Shown: positions 1-9,550 of the stretch, piece by piece
How positions within the stretch are numbered: position 1 is the stretch's first letter
How the letters are laid out: each line of letters starts with the position of its first letter
Source of the DNA: Alphaproteobacteria bacterium
GTDB taxonomy: Bacteria; Pseudomonadota; Alphaproteobacteria; UBA8366; GCA-2717185
Assembly: GCA_028822585.1 (NCBI GenBank)
Contig: JAPKDL010000002.1
Span: 56,936-120,935, forward strand
Length of the DNA stretch: 64,000 nt
Reading direction: 5' to 3'
Program-made: the position numbers and the translations under genes
Notes under the pieces: model-generated
The model's input: only the letters and a program-made list of their open reading frames with translations
The model's database searches: none
Told to the model about the DNA's origin: nothing

Positions 1-1
1 C

Positions 2-184
2 ACCAACGATGATGGTGCCGTGATGGACACGGAATTGAACGCGATCCCGGGCCTGTACGCCGCCGGTGAGTTGGTTGGCGGTCTCTTCAGCTTCAACTAC
101 CCCGGCGGCACGGGGCTAATGTCCGGTGCGATTCTTGGTCGTTTGGCCGGCGCCAGCGCCGCAGCGCACGTCAAGGCAGGCTAA
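2..184 (+). CDS. FAD-dependent dehydrogenase, C-terminal fragment
   Basis: The window opens inside this gene; only the last 60 codons are present. The visible residues include GLYAAGELVGG and NYPGGTGL followed by GAILGRLAG. This is the typical C-terminal FAD-contact segment of the fumarate reductase / tricarballylate dehydrogenase / 3-ketosteroid dehydrogenase flavoprotein family. The stop codon lies 3 bases before the next start, so it is probably co-transcribed with the M81 peptidase. The substrate cannot be deduced from this fragment. Confidence 0.8.
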   Translation, partial: TNDDGAVMDTELNAIPGLYAAGELVGGLFSFNYPGGTGLMSGAILGRLAGASAAAHVKAG

Positions 185-187
185 CGC

Positions 188-1720
188 ATGACCCAACGCT
201 TCGTCGTCGCCGTCATGCGGCACGAAACCAATACGTTCTCGCCGGTGCCGACGCCGGTTGTCGATTTTGGCCGGATCGGGCCGACCGACGGCCCGGCGTT
301 TGGCGACGAAGCATTGCGGGTCTATCGCGACACCAACAACCCAGTCGCGGCTTATATCGATCTCGCAGAAGCGGAAGGCGCGGAAATCGTCTTTCCCGTC
401 GCCGCCAACGCTCACCCCAGCGCCCCGGCACCGGACGCAATTATCGATCTTTGTGTAGAACGGATTAGCGAGGCTGTCACAGCGGGATGCGATGCATTAT
501 TCCTCGACTTGCATGGTGCCATGGTCACTCAAGGCTATGACGATGGCGAAGGCCTGTTGTTACGCCGAATCCGAGAAATATCACCAGAACTGCCTATCGC
601 CTTAGCCTTAGATTTTCACACGAACTTAACCTCAGAAATTGTTGATAATGCAACAATAATTGCAGGGTATAGAACCTATCCTCACATCGACATGTACGAA
701 ACCGGCGACCGTGCAGGGCGCACTTTGTTGCGCGCCATGAAAGGTGAAATTTCGCCTTTCATGGTCTGGCATTCGCTACCGGTTCTCACCCATATGAACC
801 GTCATGCGCCCTCCATGGAACCCATGAAAAGTATGATGGCGAAAGCAATCGCCGCCGAATCCGACGGTCGTGTGCTCAACGCCTCGATATTTGGATGCTT
901 CCCCCTGGCCGATATTCCCCATGTCGGGTTAAGCGCCATCGTCGTTGGCGACAAGCGCAACGATCCCGATCAGGCGGAACGGTTGTTGTACGACATCCTC
1001 GGCGAAGGCTGGGACCGACGAGAAGAATTCATTTACCCCGTCGAACCCGTTGAAACGTCAATTACCGATGCCAAATCTCTGGCCGAAAGTGAAGGCGACG
1101 GTCCCATCATTCTAGCAGATCACGGCGAGAATACCGGATCCGGCGGCAGTCAGGACGTTATGGCCGTGCTGCAGGAAGTCATGCGGCAAGGCCTGACGAA
1201 TGTGGTCGCGGGCCCGTTCTGCGACCCGACTTCAGTGCAAACCATGGTGGATGCGGGCGTGGGTACCACAATAACGCTGCTATTGGGTGGCAAGACCGAC
1301 ACGCCGTCGATGGATTTGAAAGGCGAACCACTGGAAGTCACCGGAACCATCCGCCGCATTACCGACGGCGCGTTCACGGTGACCGGCCCCATGTTCACCG
1401 GGGTGAAGATGAACATAGGCCGCTGCGCCGTGCTGGACACCGGAGATATCGAAATTGTCGTCAGTGAAGGCCGCTACGAACCGTTCGACACCGGATGTTT
1501 CACCCATGCCGGTATCGACCCAACGCGAAAATCCTTCGTGCTGATTAAATCCAGACAGCATTTCCGAGCCGGTTTCGAACCCATGTCGAAAGGCATCGTG
1601 CTGGTGTCGGGCCCGGGATGTTGCTCGTCCGATTATAGTTTATTCCCCTGGAAAAATCTCCGACGCCCAGTTTACCCACTAGACCCGGACGTGGAATCAA
1701 ATTTACCTACGCAGAGTTAG
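188..1720 (+). CDS. M81 family metallopeptidase, MlrC-like
   Basis: 510 residues, the usual length for the family. The N-terminal part has HETNTFSP (about residues 12-19), LDLHGAMVT (about 105-113) and DFHTNLT (about 141), the conserved metal-site region of MlrC/DUF1485 proteins. The C-terminal part has ADHGENTGSGG (about 310), typical of the second domain. The family is named for microcystin-degrading MlrC, but most members sit in amino-acid or small-molecule catabolic clusters and their substrates are unknown. It follows the flavoprotein gene by 3 bases, so the two likely form one operon. Probably cytoplasmic, with no signal peptide seen. Confidence 0.85.
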   Translation: MTQRFVVAVMRHETNTFSPVPTPVVDFGRIGPTDGPAFGDEALRVYRDTNNPVAAYIDLAEAEGAEIVFPVAANAHPSAPAPDAIIDLCVERISEAVTAGCDALFLDLHGAMVTQGYDDGEGLLLRRIREISPELPIALALDFHTNLTSEIVDNATIIAGYRTYPHIDMYETGDRAGRTLLRAMKGEISPFMVWHSLPVLTHMNRHAPSMEPMKSMMAKAIAAESDGRVLNASIFGCFPLADIPHVGLSAIVVGDKRNDPDQAERLLYDILGEGWDRREEFIYPVEPVETSITDAKSLAESEGDGPIILADHGENTGSGGSQDVMAVLQEVMRQGLTNVVAGPFCDPTSVQTMVDAGVGTTITLLLGGKTDTPSMDLKGEPLEVTGTIRRITDGAFTVTGPMFTGVKMNIGRCAVLDTGDIEIVVSEGRYEPFDTGCFTHAGIDPTRKSFVLIKSRQHFRAGFEPMSKGIVLVSGPGCCSSDYSLFPWKNLRRPVYPLDPDVESNLPTQS

Positions 1721-1724
1721 GGAT

Positions 1725-3827
1725 TTGGTCGGCACTGATTTATCTACCGCCGCCCTGTCGCAGGAAAATATAAGCGAATTAATTTCTCTCTATAGAAACG
1801 GCGACCTTCAAGAAGCATTACGAGAGGGCGATGCGTTAGCTGTTTTTTTTCCAGAATCGCCGGTTATTCAAAATTTGCTTGGGGCCATAAATTTTGGGCT
1901 CGGCAACATTGAACAAGCGTTATCTCGATATGCTGCAGCCTTAAAATTAAATCCCAGCTACGCCCAGGCGCACTATAATTTAGGCAGCGCCCTTAATAAT
2001 ATTGGCGACCCAGAGGCCGCGGTTTTAAGCTACGCCACAGCTTTGAAGATCAAGCCAGACTATGCCGAGGCGCATAATAATATGGGAAATGCGCTCAAGA
2101 ATACAGGCAAACTAAAAGAAGCAATCGTCAGCTACGAAACGGCATTGCAATTAAACCCAAATTCGGCCGATGCGCATTTCAATCTAGGGAACGCCCTCTA
2201 TGACACGGGTCAATCGGAAGAAGCTTTGCAAAGTTATATTCGGGCGACTTCAATAAATTCAAATAGAAAGGATTTTTGGCAAAGCCTGTCCCGTCTATTA
2301 GCCAACATAAATTTTACTTCTTACTCTGAAAATGTCAGCGACATTTTTATTAAAATCCTTGAACAGAAAACCGTTGTTCGACCGATCGGGATCTCAAGGC
2401 AAATATTAAAACTGTTAAATTTTCACCCGGAGTATAGAGGCCTTTTTCAGAAAAATAAGGATTCCAACGTTTCGAATTCTATGGAAATGATTTGTCGACG
2501 CCTCGCAAAAATTCCACTTTTTCTTCGCATTATTGAACTTTGCCCAATTCCGGACTTGGAACTAGAAAACCTTCTCATAACATTGCGGAGAGACCTTTTA
2601 CTAAAACGACATTCGGTATTGGACAAACAGGGTATTCGGGTCTTGCAAATTTCCCTCGCCCTCCATTGCTTCACAAATGAATTCATATTTTCCATGACTG
2701 ATGCGGAAGAATCAGCGGTCCGAGCGCTGGAACTGGAAATTGAAAATTCGGCGGGCAATGCAGACCCATCGGAGCTCTATAACCTCGCCTGCCTCGCGAG
2801 CTATCGCCCGTTACATAAATATGAGTGGCCGCAAGGGTTTGTGATCCCGAAAGATTTAAAACCCCTGTTCGAAAGACAGGTCGATGAAGTTCTGGCGGCG
2901 GCGTCAATCCGCACTGAAATTCCCTATCTAGACACAATAAAAAATAAAGTATCCACCGCAGTTAAAGCGCAATACGAGGAAAACCCTTACCCGCGCTGGA
3001 TAAACACGTTGGCGCATTATAGGCCCGTATATATTCCAGCCTTCCTAAAACAAACAAACCTGAGGCTTTTGGATGAAGCTGTCGAATTCTCAAACTGGCC
3101 CGACATTTTGGTTGCCGGTTGCGGAACGGGACAGCATTCAATTAGCACGGCGAGCCGCTTTGCAAACTGTAAAGTGCTCGCAGTTGATTTGAGCCTAGAT
3201 AGCCTTTGTTATGCGAAGCACAAAACCAACGAACTTGGCGTTGGCAATATAGAATATATGCAGGCGGATATTCTCGATCTCGACCAATTGAAAAGGCAAT
3301 TCGATATCGTGGAGTGTTCCGGCGTTCTGCATCATATGGCCAATCCAATGGCGGGATGGAGAACTCTAACGGGTCGACTTAAGCCGGGTGGATTGATGCA
3401 TATTGGGCTCTATAGCGAAATCGCTCGTCGAAATATCGTCGAAGCACGAAAACTAATTTCCACGAGAGGTTTTTCCAATACGCAGTCCGACATAATCGAA
3501 TTCCGAAAAGAAATTATCGATAGCGATGACGATGCCCTGTCCACAATTAAGACCTTCAGTGATTTCTACAGCACCAGCGAATTAAGGGACCTTTTGTTTC
3601 ATGTTCAGGAACACCGTTTCACACTACCCCAAATTCAAAGAGACCTCGAAACACTTGGTTTAAATTTTGCCGGATTTGAATATTTGGAGGCTCACGTAAC
3701 ATCCCAATTTATGCAGAATTATCCTGACCCAGACTCCTTGTATTCGCTTGAATCATGGCATGATTTTGAAAGAAAGAACCCGGATACGTTTAAAGGAATG
3801 TATCAATTTTGGGTGCAGAAGTCCTGA
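1725..3827 (+). CDS. TPR-repeat protein with SAM-dependent methyltransferase domain
   Basis: 700 residues. About residues 15-175 hold four to five tetratricopeptide repeats (for example AHYNLGSALNNIGDPEAAV and AHNNMGNALKNTGKLKEAI). A poorly conserved middle follows, then a class I methyltransferase core at about 455-590: LVAGCGTGQHS is the SAM-binding motif I, with CSGVLHHM and LKPGGLMHIGLY further on. The start is a TTG 4 bases after the previous stop with no clear ribosome site, so the exact start is uncertain. The gene is visibly richer in A and T than its neighbours, which suggests recent acquisition. Similar TPR-methyltransferase proteins act on glycans or proteins, but the target here is unknown. 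Confidence 0.8.
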   Translation: MVGTDLSTAALSQENISELISLYRNGDLQEALREGDALAVFFPESPVIQNLLGAINFGLGNIEQALSRYAAALKLNPSYAQAHYNLGSALNNIGDPEAAVLSYATALKIKPDYAEAHNNMGNALKNTGKLKEAIVSYETALQLNPNSADAHFNLGNALYDTGQSEEALQSYIRATSINSNRKDFWQSLSRLLANINFTSYSENVSDIFIKILEQKTVVRPIGISRQILKLLNFHPEYRGLFQKNKDSNVSNSMEMICRRLAKIPLFLRIIELCPIPDLELENLLITLRRDLLLKRHSVLDKQGIRVLQISLALHCFTNEFIFSMTDAEESAVRALELEIENSAGNADPSELYNLACLASYRPLHKYEWPQGFVIPKDLKPLFERQVDEVLAAASIRTEIPYLDTIKNKVSTAVKAQYEENPYPRWINTLAHYRPVYIPAFLKQTNLRLLDEAVEFSNWPDILVAGCGTGQHSISTASRFANCKVLAVDLSLDSLCYAKHKTNELGVGNIEYMQADILDLDQLKRQFDIVECSGVLHHMANPMAGWRTLTGRLKPGGLMHIGLYSEIARRNIVEARKLISTRGFSNTQSDIIEFRKEIIDSDDDALSTIKTFSDFYSTSELRDLLFHVQEHRFTLPQIQRDLETLGLNFAGFEYLEAHVTSQFMQNYPDPDSLYSLESWHDFERKNPDTFKGMYQFWVQKS

Positions 3828-4012
3828 CCGTCGCACAAGCCTATTAATATGACGCGCCGAAACATACGCCTCCTCTTCGGTAAAAGATTAGCCCGCCCTC
3901 TTAAATCCTCCACATTTAACGTCTGACTTAATCCTATGAGGAACCGGGCCGTCGCCATCCGCCTGAATGCTTCCACCAGGGACTATTCTACTGCTCACGC
4001 TCACCCCCGGGT

Positions 4013-4309
4013 ATGGCCGATGGACAAGTGCTTTATGCGTTTGTCGCGACCTTCTTCATTTTAAGCTCACTCGCCAAAGGTCTGACAATCGCGATGGTCG
4101 ACTTTTTTTGATGGAAATTTCACCGGATGACATACGACCGGTCTATAGCAGATACTTCAACGCAATCACGGCCCCAGAATTTTTGCTGCCTTCTTCGCGG
4201 GCATCGTCGCTTCGTGTTTTGTGCTATCGGTTGTTTTATCATCTCGATGGCCACCGCCGTGCTTCAATATTGCATCCTAATTTTGATTGGCCGACAGCTT
4301 AAAATATAA
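4013..4309 (+). pseudogene. Frameshifted small membrane protein
   Basis: An ATG at 4013 opens a frame beginning MADGQVLYAFVATFF, which reads as a transmembrane helix and stops at 4109-4111 inside a run of seven T. One extra T there would continue into MEISPDDIRPVYSRYFNA. A second one-T shift in a five-T run near 4180 would continue into FAAFFAGIVASCFVLSVV, another helix. A further shift would reach ILILIGRQLKI and the stop at 4307-4309. The reconstructed product would be about 98 residues with two or three membrane spans. I do not recognise the family. This is either a decayed gene or a set of homopolymer indel errors. Confidence 0.4.
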
Positions 4310-4347
4310 AACGGATGACGGCCTTTCCAATTTTGAGTGATTAACCA

Positions 4348-5274
4348 TCATCCTCGTCCAACCACCTGCTCGCTCAGGATTTCTAAGGTCTCTTCCAAGG
4401 TCGGGCGCGTGCCGTCCGGCGGGACCACGTTCGCGTCCACCGTGCGTCGGTGACTGGCGATGGTCGACGCCGTCATCAATGGTTTGATGTCAATCTCGTC
4501 TAGATTTTCAGTGGCCTTCTCCATTTCCTCCATCCGGCGCTTGGCGTGTACAAGGTGGGAAATCGCCATGTTTTCCACAAAGCCCCGGAAGGTTCGGCTG
4601 TCGACATCGCTGAAACATTCCAGCACTTCTTCGACCAATCCCTGCCGGTGCGCCGCGACCAGGCATTCGACAGTCAACGCTTCAATGCCTTTAATCATGA
4701 CACTGCGGATGATCTTCACGCCCGAGGCGTCGCCGATCTTGTCGCTCAACACGGTCACGTCGAAACCATAGGGTTTCATGAAAGCTGCAGCGCGTTCCGC
4801 TGATGGGCCCGACAACAGAAACGGCACCTTGTGGCCATAGGAACTGAACCCGCCCATCGCCGCCACATCGACGTAATCAATTCCAGCCGCTAGCATGGAT
4901 TCGCCAATCGCCACGGTTTGTGGGCCGGTCAATGTATTAACATCCATGAACAGCGTGCCGGGTTCCAACCATTCCTTCGCTGATTCCGCTGCATATTTTG
5001 CTTCAACGCCTGTCACGACGGACATGACGAACCCCACCTCGGAAAGTGCGGGTCCATACTCACCAGAAATTTCAACGCCGATGTTGCGCGCTCGATCGTT
5101 TATTGCGGCACCACGCACGTTGTCGCCCAATGCGATATCGACGGAAAGTACACGCCGGTCGGTCCGGTCTCCCCGCCAGTCCTTCACAAGACCTGTGGTT
5201 AAGGCCGTTCCAGCCTCCCCAAGTCCCAGTGTCGCGACAGCATTTATATCCGCATCGTTCTTGGCACCGGTCAT
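4348..5274 (-). CDS. NAD(P)-dependent dehydrogenase, 6PGDH-like with DUF1932 domain
   Basis: 308 residues. GLGEAGTAL (about 17-25) is a Rossmann dinucleotide-binding turn, FMDVNTLTGP matches the D-N-S/T substrate region of beta-hydroxyacid dehydrogenases, and GGFSSYGHKVPFLLSG follows. GDASGVKIIRSVMIKGIEAL at about 180-200 carries the catalytic lysine region, and the helical C-terminal third matches DUF1932. Such enzymes oxidise or reduce small hydroxyacids. It is divergent from the 2-hydroxyacid dehydrogenase at 5450, with which it may share a regulatory region. The substrate is not known. Confidence 0.82.
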   Translation of the reverse strand: MTGAKNDADINAVATLGLGEAGTALTTGLVKDWRGDRTDRRVLSVDIALGDNVRGAAINDRARNIGVEISGEYGPALSEVGFVMSVVTGVEAKYAAESAKEWLEPGTLFMDVNTLTGPQTVAIGESMLAAGIDYVDVAAMGGFSSYGHKVPFLLSGPSAERAAAFMKPYGFDVTVLSDKIGDASGVKIIRSVMIKGIEALTVECLVAAHRQGLVEEVLECFSDVDSRTFRGFVENMAISHLVHAKRRMEEMEKATENLDEIDIKPLMTASTIASHRRTVDANVVPPDGTRPTLEETLEILSEQVVGRG

Positions 5275-5449
5275 TTGTGCTCCTCATGCTTTAAAATATC
5301 TCGCGCAAACATGAACCACTGGCACCTAGATGTCACGACGCCGGATTTCCAGAAAATGTCAATTTCCTGAACAAATGTCGTATTGAGGCAGTGTATTTCC
5401 CAAACCTCGACACTAGAATGCCGCTTCAATTCAATGGATGGAGTAAACA

Positions 5450-6448
5450 ATGGGTTACAATGTGCTGATCACGGCGCCCAGAATTGCACAAGCAGGCCTC
5501 GACATGCTCGATGCCAACGGCGCGAATTACATCACAATCCCGGGTTATCCCACTGAAGAAGAATTGATTGGCCTTGTCGTAGAGAACAACATCGACGCAA
5601 TCATCCTCTCCATTGGCATGATCAGCGCGAAAGTCATCAACGCGGCGCCGAACTTACGGGTCATCTCGAAACACGGCATTGGCGTCGACAACGCTGATGT
5701 TGAACACGCGACCGCCAAGGGCATTCCCGTCGTCAATGGGCGCCATTCGAATTCGCAATCCGTCGCAGAACACGCATTGGGCATGATCATTGCGCAGATG
5801 AAGGATTTTCGGCGTCTAGATAAAAACACGCGTGGCAAGACATGGGAAAAAACTAGCTTCCGCGGCATGGAGCTGGCTGGCAAGCATGTCGGAATCGTCG
5901 GCTTCGGCGGTAATGGTAGTCGATTTGCGCGATTGCTGAAACCTTTCGGCGTCAAAATTTCCGTCTATGATCCGTATCTTTCTGACGATGTATTTGAGAA
6001 AGAAGGCGTCACACGCGTCGCTAGTGTCGAAGATTTCATCGCCGACGCCGACGTCATCAGTATCCATTCGCCACTCACCCCTAACTCCAAACACATGTTC
6101 AACGCTGAACTCATCAGTAAAATGAAGCCGACCGCGTATTTGAACAACCCCGCGCGTGGTGGCATTATCGACGAAGACGCGCTTTACGAAGCCCTGCGCG
6201 ACAACAAGATCGCCGGTGCCGCGCTGGATGTTTTCGAAACCGAACCGCCCGCCAAGGACCACCCCTTGTTTACGCTGGACAACATCATGGTGTCGCCGCA
6301 TATCGCGGGCATCACGGCGGAAGCTTTGACCCGCATGGCGACAATGTCAGTCGAAAATATATACGCCGTTCTGGATGAAACGCCCTTGGATCCGGAATGC
6401 TCGATCAACCCGGATACGCTGCCAGATGCGTGCCGGTCCGGTTGGTAA
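5450..6448 (+). CDS. D-2-hydroxyacid dehydrogenase, phosphoglycerate dehydrogenase-like
   Basis: 332 residues. The NAD-binding loop GIVGFGGNGSR lies at about 148-158. The catalytic triad of the family is present: Arg in NPARGGIID (about 236), Glu in FETEPP (about 264) and His in SPHIAG (about 284). There is no ACT or ASB regulatory domain, so this is probably a catabolic hydroxyacid (glyoxylate/hydroxypyruvate or similar) dehydrogenase rather than SerA. A GGATGGAG ribosome site precedes the ATG. It is followed 16 bases later by the hydrolase at 6465, so the genes 5450-8117 probably form one operon. Confidence 0.87.
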   Translation: MGYNVLITAPRIAQAGLDMLDANGANYITIPGYPTEEELIGLVVENNIDAIILSIGMISAKVINAAPNLRVISKHGIGVDNADVEHATAKGIPVVNGRHSNSQSVAEHALGMIIAQMKDFRRLDKNTRGKTWEKTSFRGMELAGKHVGIVGFGGNGSRFARLLKPFGVKISVYDPYLSDDVFEKEGVTRVASVEDFIADADVISIHSPLTPNSKHMFNAELISKMKPTAYLNNPARGGIIDEDALYEALRDNKIAGAALDVFETEPPAKDHPLFTLDNIMVSPHIAGITAEALTRMATMSVENIYAVLDETPLDPECSINPDTLPDACRSGW

Positions 6449-6464
6449 TATACAGGACCCCTGA

Positions 6465-7340
6465 ATGCACGACGCCGCATCCATCTTCGATTCCGGGTTA
6501 ACGCCCACCGAAATTGAGTCGTATTTTGAAAACAGCGCTGAGCGCGCGACCACGCCCTGTGTCGAGGGGGATTTAGTATGGCGCATATGGGGCGACGGCC
6601 CGCCGCTGGTGCTGTTGCATGGTGGTTACGGATCGTGGCGCCATTGGGTTCGCAACATTCTGCCCTTGGGCGCACAATACCGGCTTTATGTGCCTGATTT
6701 GCCGGGACTGGGCGATTCCGCGACGATCCCCGCGCCGTATCACGCTGATTCAATCGCAAATATAGTCAGCAAAGGTCTGGATATACTTTTACCCGCGCCT
6801 ACGAGATTTCATCTATCTGGATTTTCCTTTGGGGGCTTGATTGGCGGGCAAGTCGCCGCGCAACAGGGGGAACGCATCGATAAGCTGGTGCTGGTGGCGC
6901 CCGGTGGTTTGGGCATTCCCAGGCAAAAGAACGTCGTGCTGAAAAAGACCCACCTAACTGAAGCAACTAACGACGAAATCGAACGACACCGGCAGAATCT
7001 CGCCTCGTTGATGTTTGCGGACCCGAGCAAGATTGACGATCTGGCGATTTACCTACAAATGGAGACCGTCAAACTTGCACGCACGAAAAGCCGCCCTATT
7101 GCGGTGACCGACGTCTTACGCCGTGCGCTTCCCAGTATTAAAGCAACGCTGCATTCAATCCATGGCGGCGAAGACGCGTCGAATTTTGGTCAGTCCTCCG
7201 AACGTGAAAAGCTGTTTCGCCTAATCCAACCTGGCTCAGATTTCCGCATTATCGACAACGCGGGTCACTGGGTCATGTATGAAGCCCCGGACGCCTTCAA
7301 CTCAACCTTGTTAGAGCTCCTTCAAGATCGAGAACCATAA
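6465..7340 (+). CDS. Alpha/beta hydrolase
   Basis: 291 residues. LLHGGYGSWRHW (about 47-58) gives the oxyanion-hole HGG motif, SGFSFGG (about 116-122) holds the nucleophilic serine in a G-x-S-x-G-G elbow, and NAGHWVMYEAP (about 264-274) carries the catalytic histidine. The acid residue is probably in the GGED segment at about 233. The family includes esterases, C-C bond hydrolases and dienelactone-type enzymes; nothing seen fixes the substrate. It sits between the hydroxyacid dehydrogenase and a TSUP transporter, consistent with uptake and breakdown of an organic acid or ester. Confidence 0.85.
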   Translation: MHDAASIFDSGLTPTEIESYFENSAERATTPCVEGDLVWRIWGDGPPLVLLHGGYGSWRHWVRNILPLGAQYRLYVPDLPGLGDSATIPAPYHADSIANIVSKGLDILLPAPTRFHLSGFSFGGLIGGQVAAQQGERIDKLVLVAPGGLGIPRQKNVVLKKTHLTEATNDEIERHRQNLASLMFADPSKIDDLAIYLQMETVKLARTKSRPIAVTDVLRRALPSIKATLHSIHGGEDASNFGQSSEREKLFRLIQPGSDFRIIDNAGHWVMYEAPDAFNSTLLELLQDREP

Positions 7341-7358
7341 GGTGTAGGCGAACTCTCG

Positions 7359-8117
7359 ATGGAACAATCCTTTCTTCTATCCGACGTAAGCCTCCTTTCC
7401 TTCATCATGATTGGCGTGGTCGCGCTGCTCGCCTCCATCATGGGCGGAATTGGCGGCGGCGGCTTGGGCTTGATGATCGTGCCGTTGCTTGTGCCAATCG
7501 TTGGCATTAAGGCGGTCGTACCGTTAATGGCCGTTTCAGGTTTACTCAGCAACGCCACGCGCATGTTCGTCTTCCGCCACCATATGGAAATGGGTATGTC
7601 GATGGCGTTTTTACTGCCCGCCATTCCCGGCGCTATTCTGGGGGCCAGCATTTATTCCATGTTGTCTGCGAAGGCGTTGTACGGAATTCTTGGTGCATTC
7701 CTGGTGATTTATATTCCCATGCGCCGATGGATGGACAGCCGCCGTTTAAGACTGCAAAAACGTGGACTCGCGATCGTTGGTGCCGGATATGGTGTACTGG
7801 CGGGTAATCTCAGCGGCACCGGCGCGCTTGTCGCCGCCACGTTATTGGGCGCGGGATTAGTGGGCCCGGCGCTGGTGGCGGGCAAGGCGGTAGTTCATGT
7901 CGGCACGTCGCTCGTCAAGATCGCGATGTTTGGCGCCTTCGACTTATTGGATTTTCAACTGGCGTTTGCAGGTTTCTTGATGGGCGTCTGCATGATGCCA
8001 GGCGCGTTCATCGCACGTTGGATTGTGGCGCGAATGGACCTAAGCGTCCACACCAAATTTATCGAAATCGTTATCCTGTTCGGTGGCCTTAGTTTGCTGT
8101 GGCGGGTTTTCGTTTAA
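7359..8117 (+). CDS. TSUP (TauE/SafE) family anion transporter
   Basis: 252 residues, almost entirely hydrophobic with about seven to eight membrane helices. The N-terminal glycine-rich stretch MGGIGGGGLGL and a second repeat-like half (AGNLSGTGALVAATLLGAGL) are typical of the TauE/SafE permease fold. Family members export or import sulfonates, sulfite or organic anions across the inner membrane. It starts 18 bases after the hydrolase stop. Its own stop overlaps the stop region of the convergent MmgE/PrpD gene by 4 bases, leaving no room for a separate terminator. Confidence 0.85.
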   Translation: MEQSFLLSDVSLLSFIMIGVVALLASIMGGIGGGGLGLMIVPLLVPIVGIKAVVPLMAVSGLLSNATRMFVFRHHMEMGMSMAFLLPAIPGAILGASIYSMLSAKALYGILGAFLVIYIPMRRWMDSRRLRLQKRGLAIVGAGYGVLAGNLSGTGALVAATLLGAGLVGPALVAGKAVVHVGTSLVKIAMFGAFDLLDFQLAFAGFLMGVCMMPGAFIARWIVARMDLSVHTKFIEIVILFGGLSLLWRVFV

Positions 8118-9535
8118 CCCCTCTTCGCCAAGCTTTGCGCAAAAGCAACGGCGTCTTGTCGGTCCAGCGACAAGACGGAGTCCCGCACCGCCTCCGCTGT
8201 GTCACGTGAAGCCCCCAACATCGCGTTATCCATGAATTTCGCCTCGATTTCCACGCCACTTAACGCACGATCGCCGGCGCCGCGATTGATGCGTTCGTGG
8301 TGCACGAATTCTCCGCCATCGCGGGTCGACACGACCATGCCGCCAGAATAATATCTAGGAAACTCTGACTTAGCGTCGGTCTCACACTCCACCTTGTCGG
8401 CAAGCGCCAAGATGGCCGGATCCCGCAACACGTCCTCTTCCAATTCAGCCAACCCAAATTTTCCCCGCTGGAAACAGGTCGCCGCAATAAACTGCGTACT
8501 GAATTTTGCGTCGTAATCGCTCGCCGGGCGCTTCTTGTTGGCGATAGGTTCAGCGATCACTGGAATGACCTCTTCGGGGATCAATGCCCGAATACGCACG
8601 ATGTCGTTGGCCTCGATGTTGTGTTGCGCACGCAGCGTCAGCGCGGAATCCGCAATGGCGTGCGTGAAATGGCAGGTCGGATACGGCTTAATCGCCGACT
8701 CAACTACCGCCCAGCGGTCCCCCAAACGATCCACGATATCGTCGTAACGAACGTCCACCTCATGTTTCCCCAGATGCATTTTGAAAACACCGTACCGTCC
8801 CTCATAGGGCTTTCTGGGCGCTACGAATCCAGCCTTGGCGAGGGACGCCGCGGTATATCCTGCCACACCAGCCCAACCAGGATGCAGCCGCTTATTCCAG
8901 GCACCGTCTTCTACAAACTCCTGACTGGCCATCGCTGTACTACCCGCCATGCCCTGCGCCGCCGTCAATTGCGTCGTATTGAGCCCGAGCAACTTTCCCG
9001 CCAGCAACGCGGTCGAGAAATGACCAACCACGCCTGTTGCGTGATAACCGTTATGATGAAACCCGAAATTCGCCGCCTCCCCCACACGGATGGACACCTC
9101 CATCCCCGCGATATAGGCCGTCAGCAAATCGGCACCACTGACCTTTAGGTTTTCCGCGATGTTCAACGCAGAGGGAAAGGAGATGCTGGTGGCGTGCACG
9201 ACGGATTTCATATGCGTGTCGTCAAAATCCAATCCATGCACCAACGCACCGTTCATTAGGATCGCGTCGCGCACTGGCAATCGTTCGGATTTACCGATCA
9301 CCACAGCATCGCCCCCATCCGACATGGCGCTGATCCCCGCAAGAATTCGGTCCGCAAAGTCATAGTGAGTCGAGGCAATGGCGATGCCGACCGCGTCGAG
9401 GATCAGAAATTTTGCCCGTTCTCTAATATCTTTGGGGATGTCCTCGTATCGCAGCCCCTCGACAAACGACGCCAAGGTCGCCGAATAGGTGGCCTCGCGC
9501 TCTTGGTTCTGTTCGTTAACCGCTGTATCACTCAT
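8114..9535 (-). CDS. MmgE/PrpD family protein
   Basis: 473 residues from the ATG at 9535. An in-frame ATG also lies at 9550, but AAGGA spaced 7 bases from 9535 favours the shorter form. The sequence shows the all-helical MmgE/PrpD hallmarks: FDDTHMKSVVHATS (about 105-118), GYHATGVVGHFSTAL (about 163-177) and KPYPTCHFTHAIADS (about 284-298). The family includes 2-methylcitrate dehydratase, cis-aconitate decarboxylase and iminodisuccinate epimerase. It is last in a likely operon with two acyl-CoA dehydrogenases, so a dehydratase or isomerase role in acyl or dicarboxylate breakdown is possible but unproven. Confidence 0.85.
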   Translation of the reverse strand: MSDTAVNEQNQEREATYSATLASFVEGLRYEDIPKDIRERAKFLILDAVGIAIASTHYDFADRILAGISAMSDGGDAVVIGKSERLPVRDAILMNGALVHGLDFDDTHMKSVVHATSISFPSALNIAENLKVSGADLLTAYIAGMEVSIRVGEAANFGFHHNGYHATGVVGHFSTALLAGKLLGLNTTQLTAAQGMAGSTAMASQEFVEDGAWNKRLHPGWAGVAGYTAASLAKAGFVAPRKPYEGRYGVFKMHLGKHEVDVRYDDIVDRLGDRWAVVESAIKPYPTCHFTHAIADSALTLRAQHNIEANDIVRIRALIPEEVIPVIAEPIANKKRPASDYDAKFSTQFIAATCFQRGKFGLAELEEDVLRDPAILALADKVECETDAKSEFPRYYSGGMVVSTRDGGEFVHHERINRGAGDRALSGVEIEAKFMDNAMLGASRDTAEAVRDSVLSLDRQDAVAFAQSLAKRG

Positions 9536-9550
9536 CGCTACATCCTTCAT

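Noticed and set aside
116..440. Minus-strand open frames over the start of the M81 peptidase gene
   Set aside because: Arg/Gly-rich shadows of a well-supported plus-strand gene, with no motif.
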